The position numbers and the translations under genes were made by a program. Under the pieces are notes generated by a model. It saw only the letters and a list, made by a program, of their open reading frames with translations, made no database searches and was not told the origin of the DNA. A DNA stretch of 55,193 nt, from assembly GCA_050298695.1 (NCBI GenBank), contig JBNKUQ010000009.1, positions 1 through 55,193 on the forward strand, written 5' to 3'. Source of the DNA: CANLBN01 sp050298695 (GTDB lineage: Bacteria; Pseudomonadota; Gammaproteobacteria; Pseudomonadales; Cellvibrionaceae). Each line of letters opens with the position of its first letter. The stretch's first letter is position 1. Shown here piece after piece: positions 8,530-16,603 of this stretch.

Positions 8530-8831
8530 CGAACAAAAATATTTTCAAACGCTTTAGGCGATTTTTTTTGCATCGTACTCATTTCTAAATACTGGCGGCG
8601 AACCGCTAATAAATCGCTAATAGCTCTTAATTTATCGGGTTTTATAGAGGAAAGTCTAGGCTTCATCGCCTCGACAAACGCGTGTTGACAGAAAGGATTG
8701 AATCTGTTTTACAGCGTCTTTAACACCTTGGGTGTCATTACTGACACTAAAAAAGTGACCTTGAGGTCTCACATAAATATCGAGTTGCTTGTACTGGTGT
8801 CGATACCGACATTGATCTCTAAGTTGTTCAT
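8530..8831 (-). pseudogene. IS110-family transposase remnant
   Basis: Reading the minus strand from ATG at 8831 gives MNNLEINVGIDTS, the start of the IS110 DEDD domain, then an in-frame TGA, then FFSVSNDTQGVKDAVKQIQ. In another frame follow FVEAMKPRLS and KPDKLRAISDLLAVRRQ, typical for the middle of these transposases. Most of the catalytic domain and the whole C-terminal Ser-containing domain are missing. The region 8832-9063 on the far side probably holds the IS end sequence and no gene. Confidence 0.65.
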
Positions 8832-9063
8832 AAGGTAAGCTATCTTCGCCTTGCCCATTCTATTTATGAGAAAGGGGCTCGAAGCCCACATGACTATTCG
8901 AGTTATGCCTAGTGAGTTTTTTGCTGCGTTCATACTTGTTATCGGTCTTTATGAACTAAGCCATCAACGAACTGCAGCAAAAAAGGCCCCAATGGGTCCC
9001 AATTTACCCGTTTGGAAAGGTTTAATAAATGGTTAGTATCGAAAATTACAACCATACAAAGCT

Positions 9064-9108
9064 AGTTAGAGTGATGTAAAAACTCTGGTTTTTCCACATC
9101 TGTTGGCG
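9064..9108 (+). repeat. attC-like palindrome upstream of a cassette gene
   Basis: The arms GATGTAAAAAC and GGTTTTTCCACATC form an imperfect hairpin around TCT. The 3' side ends in GTTGGCG (9102-9108), a degenerate core site. The next reading frame begins eight bases later. The AAAAAC/GTTTTT arms resemble those of the site at 1552-1620. Confidence 0.4.
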
Positions 9109-9115
9109 GCATTAT

Positions 9116-9487
9116 GTGTCTTATTTTTCTGGAAAATATCTAATGAAATCTAAGTTCCCTTTGATTGTACTAATATCAGTTATCGGGATGTTTATAGCTG
9201 CATATTTGTATATTCCGAAGTCTTACAATATTTATTATCAGGCTTTAGAGCTTGCCAAGAGAGACCAGCTTTTAATTGACAAGTTGGGTAGTGATATAAC
9301 AGATAGTTTATTTACTTATTCTCGAATCAGTAGAGGGTTGGCAAGAATTGAAGTAAAAATAACTGGGAGTAAAGATAGTGGTCTGCTGCTAATAAATGGC
9401 AAAAAAATAAACAATGATTGGGTGTTAACCAGTGTATTGTTTGAACATACTCCAAACAGTAAAAGATATGCTATCTTCAAAAATTGA
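9116..9487 (+). CDS. Coa1-like small membrane-anchored protein
   Basis: A protein of 114-123 residues. GTG at 9116 or ATG at 9143 could start it; the ATG gives a clean N-terminus with a membrane anchor at about residues 5-23. The remainder is a small alpha/beta domain whose strand pattern (LARIEVKITGSKDSG, then NNDWVLTSVLFE) recalls the Coa1/Tim21 fold found in bacterial proteins annotated as cytochrome oxidase assembly factor. That name is by fold only. The gene is framed by attC-like sites, so it is probably a mobile cassette. Confidence 0.6.
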   Translation: MSYFSGKYLMKSKFPLIVLISVIGMFIAAYLYIPKSYNIYYQALELAKRDQLLIDKLGSDITDSLFTYSRISRGLARIEVKITGSKDSGLLLINGKKINNDWVLTSVLFEHTPNSKRYAIFKN

Positions 9488-9490
9488 TAC

Positions 9491-9565
9491 ATATAACAAT
9501 TCAAGGCAGCAAGTCCCTTCGGGGCGGAAGAAGGCAAAAACGCGCGCCTTCTGTGGACGTTCAAG
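9491..9565 (+). repeat. attC-like recombination site
   Basis: ATATAACAATTCAAG at 9491 is like the start of Vibrio-type attC sites (inverse core ATATAAC). The inner arms GAAGGC/GCCTTC and the outer arms GTCC/GGAC form a hairpin. The 3' core GTTCAAG (9559-9565) has two mismatches. The next gene begins 10 bases later. Confidence 0.5.
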
Positions 9566-9574
9566 CGAATAAAA

Positions 9575-10123
9575 ATGATTCCCGCAGGATACATGTATAA
9601 AGAAGTCTGTGAAAAACCGGACTGGCTAAAAGCTGAGAATATTAAGGATATATTTTCGGTTAGCGGCTGTGTATCTCAAGACTTTGATGATTGGGTCAAT
9701 GAGTGGAAGCACAATAGATATTGGTTATTCGACTCGCCTGAAATAATGAAAGCTATAGCAAAAGCAAAGGGTATCGATTTAACAAAAATGAAACTTTTCT
9801 TTTACAAAACCTCAGAGCAACAATGGGATGAAGATAAAAAGGTATGGGAAGACTACCGGATAGAAGAGTCATTCAAAACCGATGTGCAATTACCAAAAAC
9901 AACAAAGTTAGAAGGTTTTGATGTCGTTTCATTTTTTGCAAATACATCATGTGAATGCTCACCATTGTCTTGCAATCATTTATCTGAGACCGTCAAAACC
10001 AACGAACATTGTCTCTTCCATACATTCGAAGAAGCTATTAATTTAATTAATTCAGGTGTGTTAAAAGACTGTGAGCCTGGCCCTTACCGCATTTTCGAAG
10101 TTCATAGTGTTGTACTCGCCTAA
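9575..10123 (+). CDS. Conserved hypothetical cassette protein, 182 aa
   Basis: A soluble protein beginning MIPAGYMYKEV, with several aromatic residues and a Cys cluster (TSCECSPLSCNHL, about residues 130-142) followed by a TNEHCLF segment. The four to five Cys and nearby His could bind metal, but the pattern is not a standard zinc finger. I recall similar hypothetical proteins in proteobacteria without known function. It lies directly after an attC-like site. From 10124 to 10394 I see no convincing gene; a short open frame at 10178-10429 has no clear ribosome site. Confidence 0.62.
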   Translation: MIPAGYMYKEVCEKPDWLKAENIKDIFSVSGCVSQDFDDWVNEWKHNRYWLFDSPEIMKAIAKAKGIDLTKMKLFFYKTSEQQWDEDKKVWEDYRIEESFKTDVQLPKTTKLEGFDVVSFFANTSCECSPLSCNHLSETVKTNEHCLFHTFEEAINLINSGVLKDCEPGPYRIFEVHSVVLA

Positions 10124-10394
10124 TCAAGCACATTAAATCGCGAAGCAAAAATCTGTATATGTCCGAATGGTCACGAAATGATGAATCACGATGATCTCTT
10201 TGTGATTAATAACATGCGGTTTAAGTCATACATAAAAATTGTCAGTGGGCTTGGTTGCCTCTTCACAACCTTATCAAAAAGGCGTTCAGGTTTTAGGAGC
10301 TTTACTGGGAATCACTCTTTCCCTTTTGTGAGCATTAATGATTTCTTTTGTATTATTGACTTCTGGGATGGTTTAATGGGCATAAGTAAAAATT

Positions 10395-10443
10395 TTGCTA
10401 ATAAAGCGCAGCACCGGATAAACCGGTGAGCGTAGCGTTAGGT
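10395..10443 (+). repeat. attC-like recombination site
   Basis: The perfect core site GTTAGGT (10437-10443) lies seven bases before the next start codon. A strong inner hairpin CACCGG-ATAAA-CCGGTG precedes it, with weaker outer pairing. The 5' core (near TGCTAATA at 10396) is degenerate. Confidence 0.5.
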
Positions 10444-10450
10444 CGCTGCT

Positions 10451-11728
10451 ATGAATATATTTATTGCAACTTACGGATCACGTGGTGATGTCCAACCGTA
10501 TGTAGCTCTCGGTAAAGGGCTGCAGGATGCCGGGCATAAGGTCACTCTTGCCACAAGTGAACGATTTTGTGGTTTTGTCAGAGGTCATGGACTTGATTAC
10601 GGATATATGAACGATGACTTGCTATCGCTCTTAGATACTGATCAGGGGCGCGACTTGATTGAAAACACAAGCAACCTGTTTGATGTCATCAGGCGGACAC
10701 TTAGCATGATGAAACAAGTCGCACCCATGCAGAAATCTATGCTCCAGGAAAGTTGGGAGGCTGCAAAACAATCTAATCCCGACCTGATTATCTTCCACCC
10801 AAAAGCATATGGTGGTCCACAGTTTGCGGAAAAGCTCAATGTACCGGTCATCATGGCGTTGCTCATCCCAATGATGGTACCAACTGCTGAGCATCCGAAT
10901 ATAGGGTTTCCAAATCTGAAACTTGGAGAGTGGTATAATCGTATGACATATCACTTTGTAAACAAACTCACGGGAGTTTCAGTAGCAAAACATATCAAAG
11001 CTTGGCGTGCGGCAAAAGGTTTGCCACCGCAAAAACATTTTGATCTCTTACATCTGTCGGATGGAAGAGACATTCCGGTTCTGCATGGGTTCAGTAAACA
11101 CGTTGTTCCTCAGCCATCAGACTGGCCAGAGACAGCGAGTACAACCGGATATTGGTTTATTGACCAAGCAAACGACTACTGCCCACCCCCTGAGCTTGAA
11201 ACCTTCCTGAAGGCAGGGCCGCCGCCGGTGTACGTAGGATTCGGCTCTATGGTTGGCCGTAACCCGGAGCGTTTAGCCAATATAGTGGTTGAGGCGCTTA
11301 AAGAAGCAGACGTACGGGGCATTGTAGCAACAGGATGGGGCGGGCTGAAAACGGCTGCCTTACCTGAAACAATTCTGCAAATTGATCAAGCCCCCCATGA
11401 ATGGTTGTTCCCGCGCATGGCCGCCATTGTGCACCATGGCGGTGCCGGCACTACCGCTGCTAGCTTGCGGGCAGGTATACCGTCCGTGGTCGTACCGTTC
11501 TTTGGAGATCAACCATTTTGGGGGCAATGTGTTCACTCTCTCGGGGTGGGCAGTAATCCCATCCCTCAAAAAAAATTGACGGTCAGGAAACTATCGACAG
11601 CCATCAAAGATGTGATTTCCAATCCAATTATCAGACAAAATGCTGAAGACTTAGGTGAAAAAATCCGCCAAGAAGATGGGATTGGGAATGCAATCGCAAT
11701 CATTGAAGAAATTATGAAGAACGCCTAA
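10451..11728 (+). CDS. GT1/UGT-type glycosyltransferase
   Basis: A 425-residue cytoplasmic GT-B enzyme. The N-terminus IATYGSRGDVQPYVALG is the acceptor-domain signature of sterol glucosyltransferase, rhamnosyltransferase and macrolide glycosyltransferase relatives. Near residue 328 the nucleotide-sugar site HHGGAGTT is followed by GIPSVVVPFFGDQPFWGQ, typical for binding UDP- or TDP-sugars. The acceptor is unknown. The start codon lies seven bases after a perfect attC core site and the stop overlaps GCCTAAC (11725-11731), so a complete enzyme gene seems to travel as a cassette. The family includes enzymes that inactivate macrolides, but nothing here shows that role. Confidence 0.85.
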   Translation: MNIFIATYGSRGDVQPYVALGKGLQDAGHKVTLATSERFCGFVRGHGLDYGYMNDDLLSLLDTDQGRDLIENTSNLFDVIRRTLSMMKQVAPMQKSMLQESWEAAKQSNPDLIIFHPKAYGGPQFAEKLNVPVIMALLIPMMVPTAEHPNIGFPNLKLGEWYNRMTYHFVNKLTGVSVAKHIKAWRAAKGLPPQKHFDLLHLSDGRDIPVLHGFSKHVVPQPSDWPETASTTGYWFIDQANDYCPPPELETFLKAGPPPVYVGFGSMVGRNPERLANIVVEALKEADVRGIVATGWGGLKTAALPETILQIDQAPHEWLFPRMAAIVHHGGAGTTAASLRAGIPSVVVPFFGDQPFWGQCVHSLGVGSNPIPQKKLTVRKLSTAIKDVISNPIIRQNAEDLGEKIRQEDGIGNAIAIIEEIMKNA

Positions 11729-11740
11729 CAAGTGACGGTG

Positions 11741-12228
11741 ATGACAATAACTAAAAAACGATTTTACAGTTATCTCGTACCATCACATTTAATTGCGGCG
11801 CTACCCACTGACTCAGGGATGCATGCATTGTGGGACTCAACAAGTTTTTCTCATATTTGTGATTATGACGATTGGGAAAAAGAAATATTAGATAATGCAG
11901 ATATTGAAAGGCATATTAGTAACGGTGCTTTTGTTCCCATTTATGTGCATTCTGATGGAACACCCTCAATCGAATTACGGGTTGGAAATATATCTCAAGT
12001 TGAATATATAAAGGAAAGGGAAAGGCCATGGGTTGTTGTTAAACTAAGCCTTATCTATTTGTCTCAAAAGGTAGGTGGTCCGTGGTGGTTTATTATATTG
12101 AAGCGCCTGACATTCCTCGTTCAGAGGATGACCTCTATCCGCCAGGCTTTTTAATTATTCTGAATCCAGAAATAGGGTCTGCATCTTACAGGCGCTCTGT
12201 TGAAACTTTCGATAAATCGGTATGGTAA
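11741..12228 (+). pseudogene. Frameshifted cassette gene of unknown function
   Basis: The frame from ATG at 11741 (MTITKKRFYSYLV) runs through SIELRVGNIS and then, near 12045, the sensible reading moves to another frame that gives PYLFVSKGRWSVVVYYIEAP and ends with TAA at 12226-12228. The original frame stops at 12154 in low-complexity sequence. A single-base insertion or deletion explains both halves as one protein of about 160 residues. Family unknown. It starts right after the inverse core site GCCTAAC of the preceding gene, so the attC site between them has been lost. Confidence 0.55.
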
Positions 12229-12324
12229 GTCTAGCTTATGCTTAATAGCAGTATTTTTTGATATATGAGACACCTTACTTGCGTGTGCTTTCCCTTACAC
12301 ATACCATTCCTAGTCCGACCCCGT

Positions 12325-12330
12325 TATAAT
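12325..12330 (+). promoter_or_regulatory. Probable -10 element of the glyQS operon
   Basis: A perfect TATAAT lies 29 bases before the glyQ start codon. The -35 region is weak (near TACCAT at 12302). A strong Shine-Dalgarno, CCGGAGGCG, directly precedes the GTG start. Confidence 0.5.
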
Positions 12331-12358
12331 CCGCGTTGATTTTTTTCCGGAGGCGGGC

Positions 12359-13315
12359 GTGTCAACAACTATCGATACTTTTCAGGGTTTAATTTTAGCC
12401 TTGCAACAATACTGGGCCAAGCAAGGTTGTGTGATCTTGCAACCCCTGGATATGGAAGTGGGCGCGGGTACTTTTCACCCAGCCACTTTCTTACGGGCTG
12501 TGGGTCCAGAGAGTTGGAATAGCGCTTATGTTCAGCCCTGCCGCCGTCCTACGGATGGTCGCTATGGTGAAAATCCCAATCGATTGCAGCATTACTATCA
12601 GTTTCAAGTGGTACTGAAGCCATCCCCCGACAATATTCAAGACTTGTATTTAGCCTCTTTAAGAGAGCTCGGCATTGATACCAATGTACACGATATTCGC
12701 TTTGTCGAAGATAATTGGGAGTCGCCGACTCTAGGCGCCTGGGGCTTAGGTTGGGAGGTCTGGCTCAATGGGATGGAAGTCACTCAGTTTACTTATTTCC
12801 AGCAAGTAGGCGGCTTAGAGTGCTTTCCAGTCACAGGGGAAATTACCTATGGCCTTGAGCGCATCGCCATGTATTTACAGGGCGTTGACTCTATTTACGA
12901 TTTAACCTGGACCCTCGACCCGGCAGGCAATAAAGTCAGTTATGGAGATGTTTTCCATCAAAATGAAGTGGAAATGTCTCATTACAACTTTGAACAAGCG
13001 GATATCGAATTTTTATTTCATAGCTTTGATGTTTATGAGCGTGAAAGTCAACGCTTAATTGGTGCCGGTTTGCCTTTGCCGGCCTATGAGCAAGTCATGA
13101 AAGCTTCCCATGCTTTTAATTTACTCGATGCGCGTCACGCTATTTCGGTAACGGAGCGGCAGCGCTTTATTTTGCGAGTGCGCACTTTATCTCGCGCAGT
13201 GGCTCAAGCGTATTTTGATGCGCGCAAAACGCTGGGCTTTCCTCTCGCGCCTGAGGACTTGCGTCGGAGTATGTTGGATACGGATGACGAAAGTGAAAAA
13301 GGAGATGCCGCATGA
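12359..13315 (+). CDS. glyQ: Glycyl-tRNA synthetase alpha subunit
   Basis: A 318-residue class II aminoacyl-tRNA synthetase alpha chain. It begins with the typical TFQGLILALQQYWAKQGC and contains QPCRRPTDGRYGENPNRLQ and the AYVQPCRRP motif of the active site. The GTG start is supported by CCGGAGGCG just upstream. It overlaps glyS by four bases, and the two subunits form an alpha2beta2 enzyme that charges tRNA-Gly. Length agrees with bacterial homologues. Confidence 0.98.
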   Translation: MSTTIDTFQGLILALQQYWAKQGCVILQPLDMEVGAGTFHPATFLRAVGPESWNSAYVQPCRRPTDGRYGENPNRLQHYYQFQVVLKPSPDNIQDLYLASLRELGIDTNVHDIRFVEDNWESPTLGAWGLGWEVWLNGMEVTQFTYFQQVGGLECFPVTGEITYGLERIAMYLQGVDSIYDLTWTLDPAGNKVSYGDVFHQNEVEMSHYNFEQADIEFLFHSFDVYERESQRLIGAGLPLPAYEQVMKASHAFNLLDARHAISVTERQRFILRVRTLSRAVAQAYFDARKTLGFPLAPEDLRRSMLDTDDESEKGDAA

Positions 13316-15387
13316 GTCAGGATTTTCTTGTTGAACTCGGTACAGAAGAACTACCGCCTAAAGCGCTACTCAGTTTATCTGCCGCTTTTACCCAAAATAT
13401 CGTGGAACAATTGCAGGCGCTCAGTTTAGCTTTTACCGCTGTCCAGCCTTTTGCCACCCCTCGTCGCCTAGCGGTATTGGTTCGAGACTTGGATGAAGCA
13501 ACGCCCGTTGAAGATGTCGCTATTTGGGGGCCACCGGTCAAAATAGCCTTTGGTGATCAAGGACAGCCGACAAAAGCAGCAGAAGCCTTTGCGGCTAAAA
13601 ATGGAACCGATGTGAGTACACTGAGCCAGGAAAATGATGGCAAGATCGATAAACTGGTTTTTCATACCCAATCGGGTGGCGAACCAACCGTTGGTTTATT
13701 AGAAAACCTTGTGCAGCAATCGCTAGCCAATTTGCCGATTCCCAAACGCATGCGCTGGGGGGCGAATCGCCATGAATTTGTGCGACCGGTGCAATGGTTA
13801 GTGATGCTGTTTGGCGATGAAATTGTGGATGCTAGCGTTATGGGGCATCAGGCCAATAGAGCGACACGTGGCCATCGTTTTCACTATAACCAGCCGCTCG
13901 ATCTACAATCGGCAGCGGATTATGCCGAGAAGCTTAAAACAATAGCTTATGTCATTGCTGATGTAGCAGAGCGTAAAAATTTGATTCGTCAGCAAGTCGA
14001 AGCGGCTGCGCAAGATTGTGGCGGGCAAGCAGTGATTGATGATGCACTGCTAGATGAGGTTTGTGCGCTAGTCGAGTGGCCGGTTGCTTTGGCGGGGCGT
14101 TTTGACGAGCGCTTTCTTAAGGTGCCCGCAGAAGCTTTAATTTCCTCGATGAAGGAGCATCAAAAATATTTCCATGTGGTGGGTGCTGATCAGCGTCTTA
14201 TGCCTTACTTTATTACGGTTGCTAATATAGAAAGTACCGATGCGCAGCAAGTTATCGAAGGCAATGAGCGTGTAATTCGTCCGCGCTTGGCTGATGCAGC
14301 CTTCTTTTTTGAAACCGATAAAAAAACCAGCCTTGAGGTAAAACGTGAAGCATTAAAGCCCATTGTCTTTCAGGCAAAGCTGGGAAGTGTTTACGATAAA
14401 ACGACACGTATTGCCAAGCTGGCAAAAATTATTAGCGAAAATTTAAAAGTTGATAGCGCGCTTGCGGCTCGCGCTGGCGAGTTATGTAAGTCGGATCTGG
14501 TTAGCGAAATGGTGCTCGAATTTGCCGATATGCAGGGTATTGCTGGTTACTATTATGCAGAGCATGATGGCGAACCTGCAGAATTGGCAATGGCCATGAA
14601 CGAGCACTACATGCCACGTTTTGCGCGAGATCAATTACCGGCAACCACCATCGGTGCGGTTATTGCGTTAGCGGATCGCCTGGATACTTTAGTGGGTATT
14701 TTTGGCATAGGCGAACAGCCAACCGGCTCTAAAGATCCCTTTGCCTTAAGGCGAGCCAGTGTTGCGGTCTTACGTATTTTGGTCGAAGGCCGTTACGATT
14801 TAGATTTACGTGAGCTACTTACGGCGGCTTATCAACAATATTCCGATTTGCCACAAGGTGAAGCGGTTATCGATCAAGTATTGAATTACATGCTTGATCG
14901 TTTTCGCGCTTGGTATGAAGAGCAAGGCATACCCGTTGCTGTCTTCCAGTCCGTAAGTGTTAAGTCCTTATCGCACCCTCTGGATATCGATGAGCGCGTT
15001 AAAGCGGTGAATCATTTTCGCCAGTTATCAGAAGCCGATGCCTTGGCCGCTGCTAATAAGCGCGTGGCCAATATTTTATCTAAAGCAGGCGATAGTATTG
15101 CCGATAGTGTGGATACTTCTTTATTACAAGAAGATGCAGAGCAAGCGCTTGCCAAGGCGATTAGTGAAAAGCAAATACAAGTACAGCCATTATTCGATCA
15201 GCGCAATTATCAAGAAGCCCTAAGCTCTTTAGCTTCATTAAGAATCGTGGTCGATAATTTTTTTGATCACGTAATGGTGATGGCAGAAGATGAAAAATTA
15301 AAAAATAATCGCCTTGCTTTATTACAAAAACTGCGAGCATTATTTTTTGAGGTTGCTGATATTTCTTATTTGGCTGCAACAAAATAA
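13312..15387 (+). CDS. glyS: Glycyl-tRNA synthetase beta subunit
   Basis: A 691-residue beta chain starting with FLVELGTEELPPKAL, the hallmark of GlyS. It carries RMRWGANRHEFVRPVQWLV in the first third and the HD-like region with LPATTIGAVIALADRLDTLVG followed by GSKDPFALRRA in the second half. It is translationally coupled to glyQ and its stop overlaps the start of the next gene by one base. It supplies tRNA recognition for the alpha2beta2 synthetase. Confidence 0.98.
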   Translation: MSQDFLVELGTEELPPKALLSLSAAFTQNIVEQLQALSLAFTAVQPFATPRRLAVLVRDLDEATPVEDVAIWGPPVKIAFGDQGQPTKAAEAFAAKNGTDVSTLSQENDGKIDKLVFHTQSGGEPTVGLLENLVQQSLANLPIPKRMRWGANRHEFVRPVQWLVMLFGDEIVDASVMGHQANRATRGHRFHYNQPLDLQSAADYAEKLKTIAYVIADVAERKNLIRQQVEAAAQDCGGQAVIDDALLDEVCALVEWPVALAGRFDERFLKVPAEALISSMKEHQKYFHVVGADQRLMPYFITVANIESTDAQQVIEGNERVIRPRLADAAFFFETDKKTSLEVKREALKPIVFQAKLGSVYDKTTRIAKLAKIISENLKVDSALAARAGELCKSDLVSEMVLEFADMQGIAGYYYAEHDGEPAELAMAMNEHYMPRFARDQLPATTIGAVIALADRLDTLVGIFGIGEQPTGSKDPFALRRASVAVLRILVEGRYDLDLRELLTAAYQQYSDLPQGEAVIDQVLNYMLDRFRAWYEEQGIPVAVFQSVSVKSLSHPLDIDERVKAVNHFRQLSEADALAAANKRVANILSKAGDSIADSVDTSLLQEDAEQALAKAISEKQIQVQPLFDQRNYQEALSSLASLRIVVDNFFDHVMVMAEDEKLKNNRLALLQKLRALFFEVADISYLAATK

Positions 15388-15881
15388 TGAAACTCGCACT
15401 ATTAGGTCGCGATGGCGTTATTAATCATACTCGCAATGGCGGTGTTAATCACCGCACGCAGCTTGAAGAAATTGACGGTAGCATTAATGCCATCGCGCAA
15501 TTATCGTCGATGGGCTATACCATTATTGTGATTACCCATCAACCGGGCATTAGCCGTGGTCTATTGGACCTTGATGAGTTAGAAGCGATTCACAGCGAAA
15601 TTTCCACGCGCGTTGAATCTGCCGGTGGTGTAATAGAAGCCATTTTTTATTGCCCACATGACGAACAAGAGCGTTGTCATTGTCGTCCACCCGATACGGG
15701 TCTGTTGGATGTGATTGAGATGGAATTCGATTGTAATACCAGCGATGCGCTTTTTTTCTATTGCAGTGCTGAAGAAAAAATATTATCGCAAGCCAAGCAT
15801 TGCAGAGGTTTTGAATGTAGTGCCGCCACAACACTTGCCCAGAGAGTTCAACAACTCATCACTGAAGAAACACAATGCTGA
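15387..15881 (+). CDS. GmhB-like HAD protein with degenerate active site
   Basis: A 164-residue protein at the place of gmhB, the phosphatase that removes the 1- or 7-phosphate of D-glycero-D-manno-heptose bisphosphate for LPS core synthesis. The fold marks are present: LLGRDGVIN at the N-terminus, ITHQPGISRG at 49-58, and the zinc loop with C89, H91, C97 and C99. But the Asp nucleophile expected at position 7 is Gly, the usual Asn at 51 is His, the Lys after the zinc loop is Pro101, and the acidic VGD motif is replaced by FFYCSAEE (123-130). The enzyme is therefore probably inactive as a phosphatase, while the reading frame is intact and coupled to glyS and plsC. Confidence 0.82.
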   Translation: MKLALLGRDGVINHTRNGGVNHRTQLEEIDGSINAIAQLSSMGYTIIVITHQPGISRGLLDLDELEAIHSEISTRVESAGGVIEAIFYCPHDEQERCHCRPPDTGLLDVIEMEFDCNTSDALFFYCSAEEKILSQAKHCRGFECSAATTLAQRVQQLITEETQC

Positions 15882-16579
15882 AATTACGATCTTTTTTGTT
15901 TTATAGTGTATATGCCATTTTAACGATTAGTTTTGGTATTTTGTGTCTGCCTTTATTTTTAATTCCTAGACGTTGGGCGGAAATTATCGTCGTTTACTGG
16001 AATCCTATCGCGCTAAAACTATTGAGTTTGTGTTGCGGTATACACTTTAATATATCGGGAAATATAAATGCTCTACCGCGACCTTGTGTAGTCGTTGCCA
16101 ATCACCAAAGCCCCCTGGAAACCTTATTTTTGCAGTGGCATTGTCGGCCAATTTCTGCGGTGCTTAAAAAACAATTATTATATATTCCTTTCTTTGGTTG
16201 GGGTTTAAAGCTCACACAACCTATTGGCATTGACCGCAATCACCCCACCCAAGCAATTAAACAAATTAAAACGCTAGGTTTAGCGCGTTTACAGTCGGGA
16301 AAAAATATTTTAATTTTTCCCGAAGGTACCCGCATGCCACCAGGTGAAATTGGCAACTACATGCGTAGTGCAGCGGACGTAGCCAAACAGGCAAATGTTC
16401 CCATTGTGCCTATTGCTCATAATTGCGGATGCTTTTGGTTGAATAAAAAATTTATCAAAATACCTGGCAAAGTGAGCGTAGTCGTTGGTGACCCAATCGA
16501 TTTGAGTGAGCAAAATACCAAGGCTGCTATGCAAGCAATTCAGGAGTGGACTGAGCAGCAATTGAAGACAATGTCATAG
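15875..16579 (+). CDS. 1-acyl-sn-glycerol-3-phosphate acyltransferase-like protein
   Basis: A 234-residue inner-membrane enzyme of the PlsC family with N-terminal hydrophobic segments (about 8-30 and 37-55). The catalytic motif is NHQSPLE (His77, Glu82), an HX4E variant also found in the Pseudomonas protein at the same locus, and the substrate-binding motif FPEGTR lies at 148-153. It transfers an acyl chain to lysophosphatidic acid in phospholipid synthesis. Its start overlaps the GmhB-like gene by seven bases. No terminator is evident before the convergent fumC. Confidence 0.88.
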   Translation: MLKLRSFLFYSVYAILTISFGILCLPLFLIPRRWAEIIVVYWNPIALKLLSLCCGIHFNISGNINALPRPCVVVANHQSPLETLFLQWHCRPISAVLKKQLLYIPFFGWGLKLTQPIGIDRNHPTQAIKQIKTLGLARLQSGKNILIFPEGTRMPPGEIGNYMRSAADVAKQANVPIVPIAHNCGCFWLNKKFIKIPGKVSVVVGDPIDLSEQNTKAAMQAIQEWTEQQLKTMS

Positions 16580-16603
16580 ATAGTCTTTAGCGTTGCCCTT
16601 TAT

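Noticed and set aside
8851..9036. 61-codon open frame after the IS110 remnant
   Set aside because: It has no ribosome site and no coding character, and it lies in what looks like the end of a decayed insertion sequence.
10178..10429. 83-codon open frame between two cassette genes
   Set aside because: It has no clear ribosome site and runs into the attC-like hairpin at its end. Probably chance.
15875..16579. PlsC with a lost catalytic Asp (HX4E)
   Set aside because: The Pseudomonas homologue at the same locus also carries Glu at this position, so it is a clade feature.
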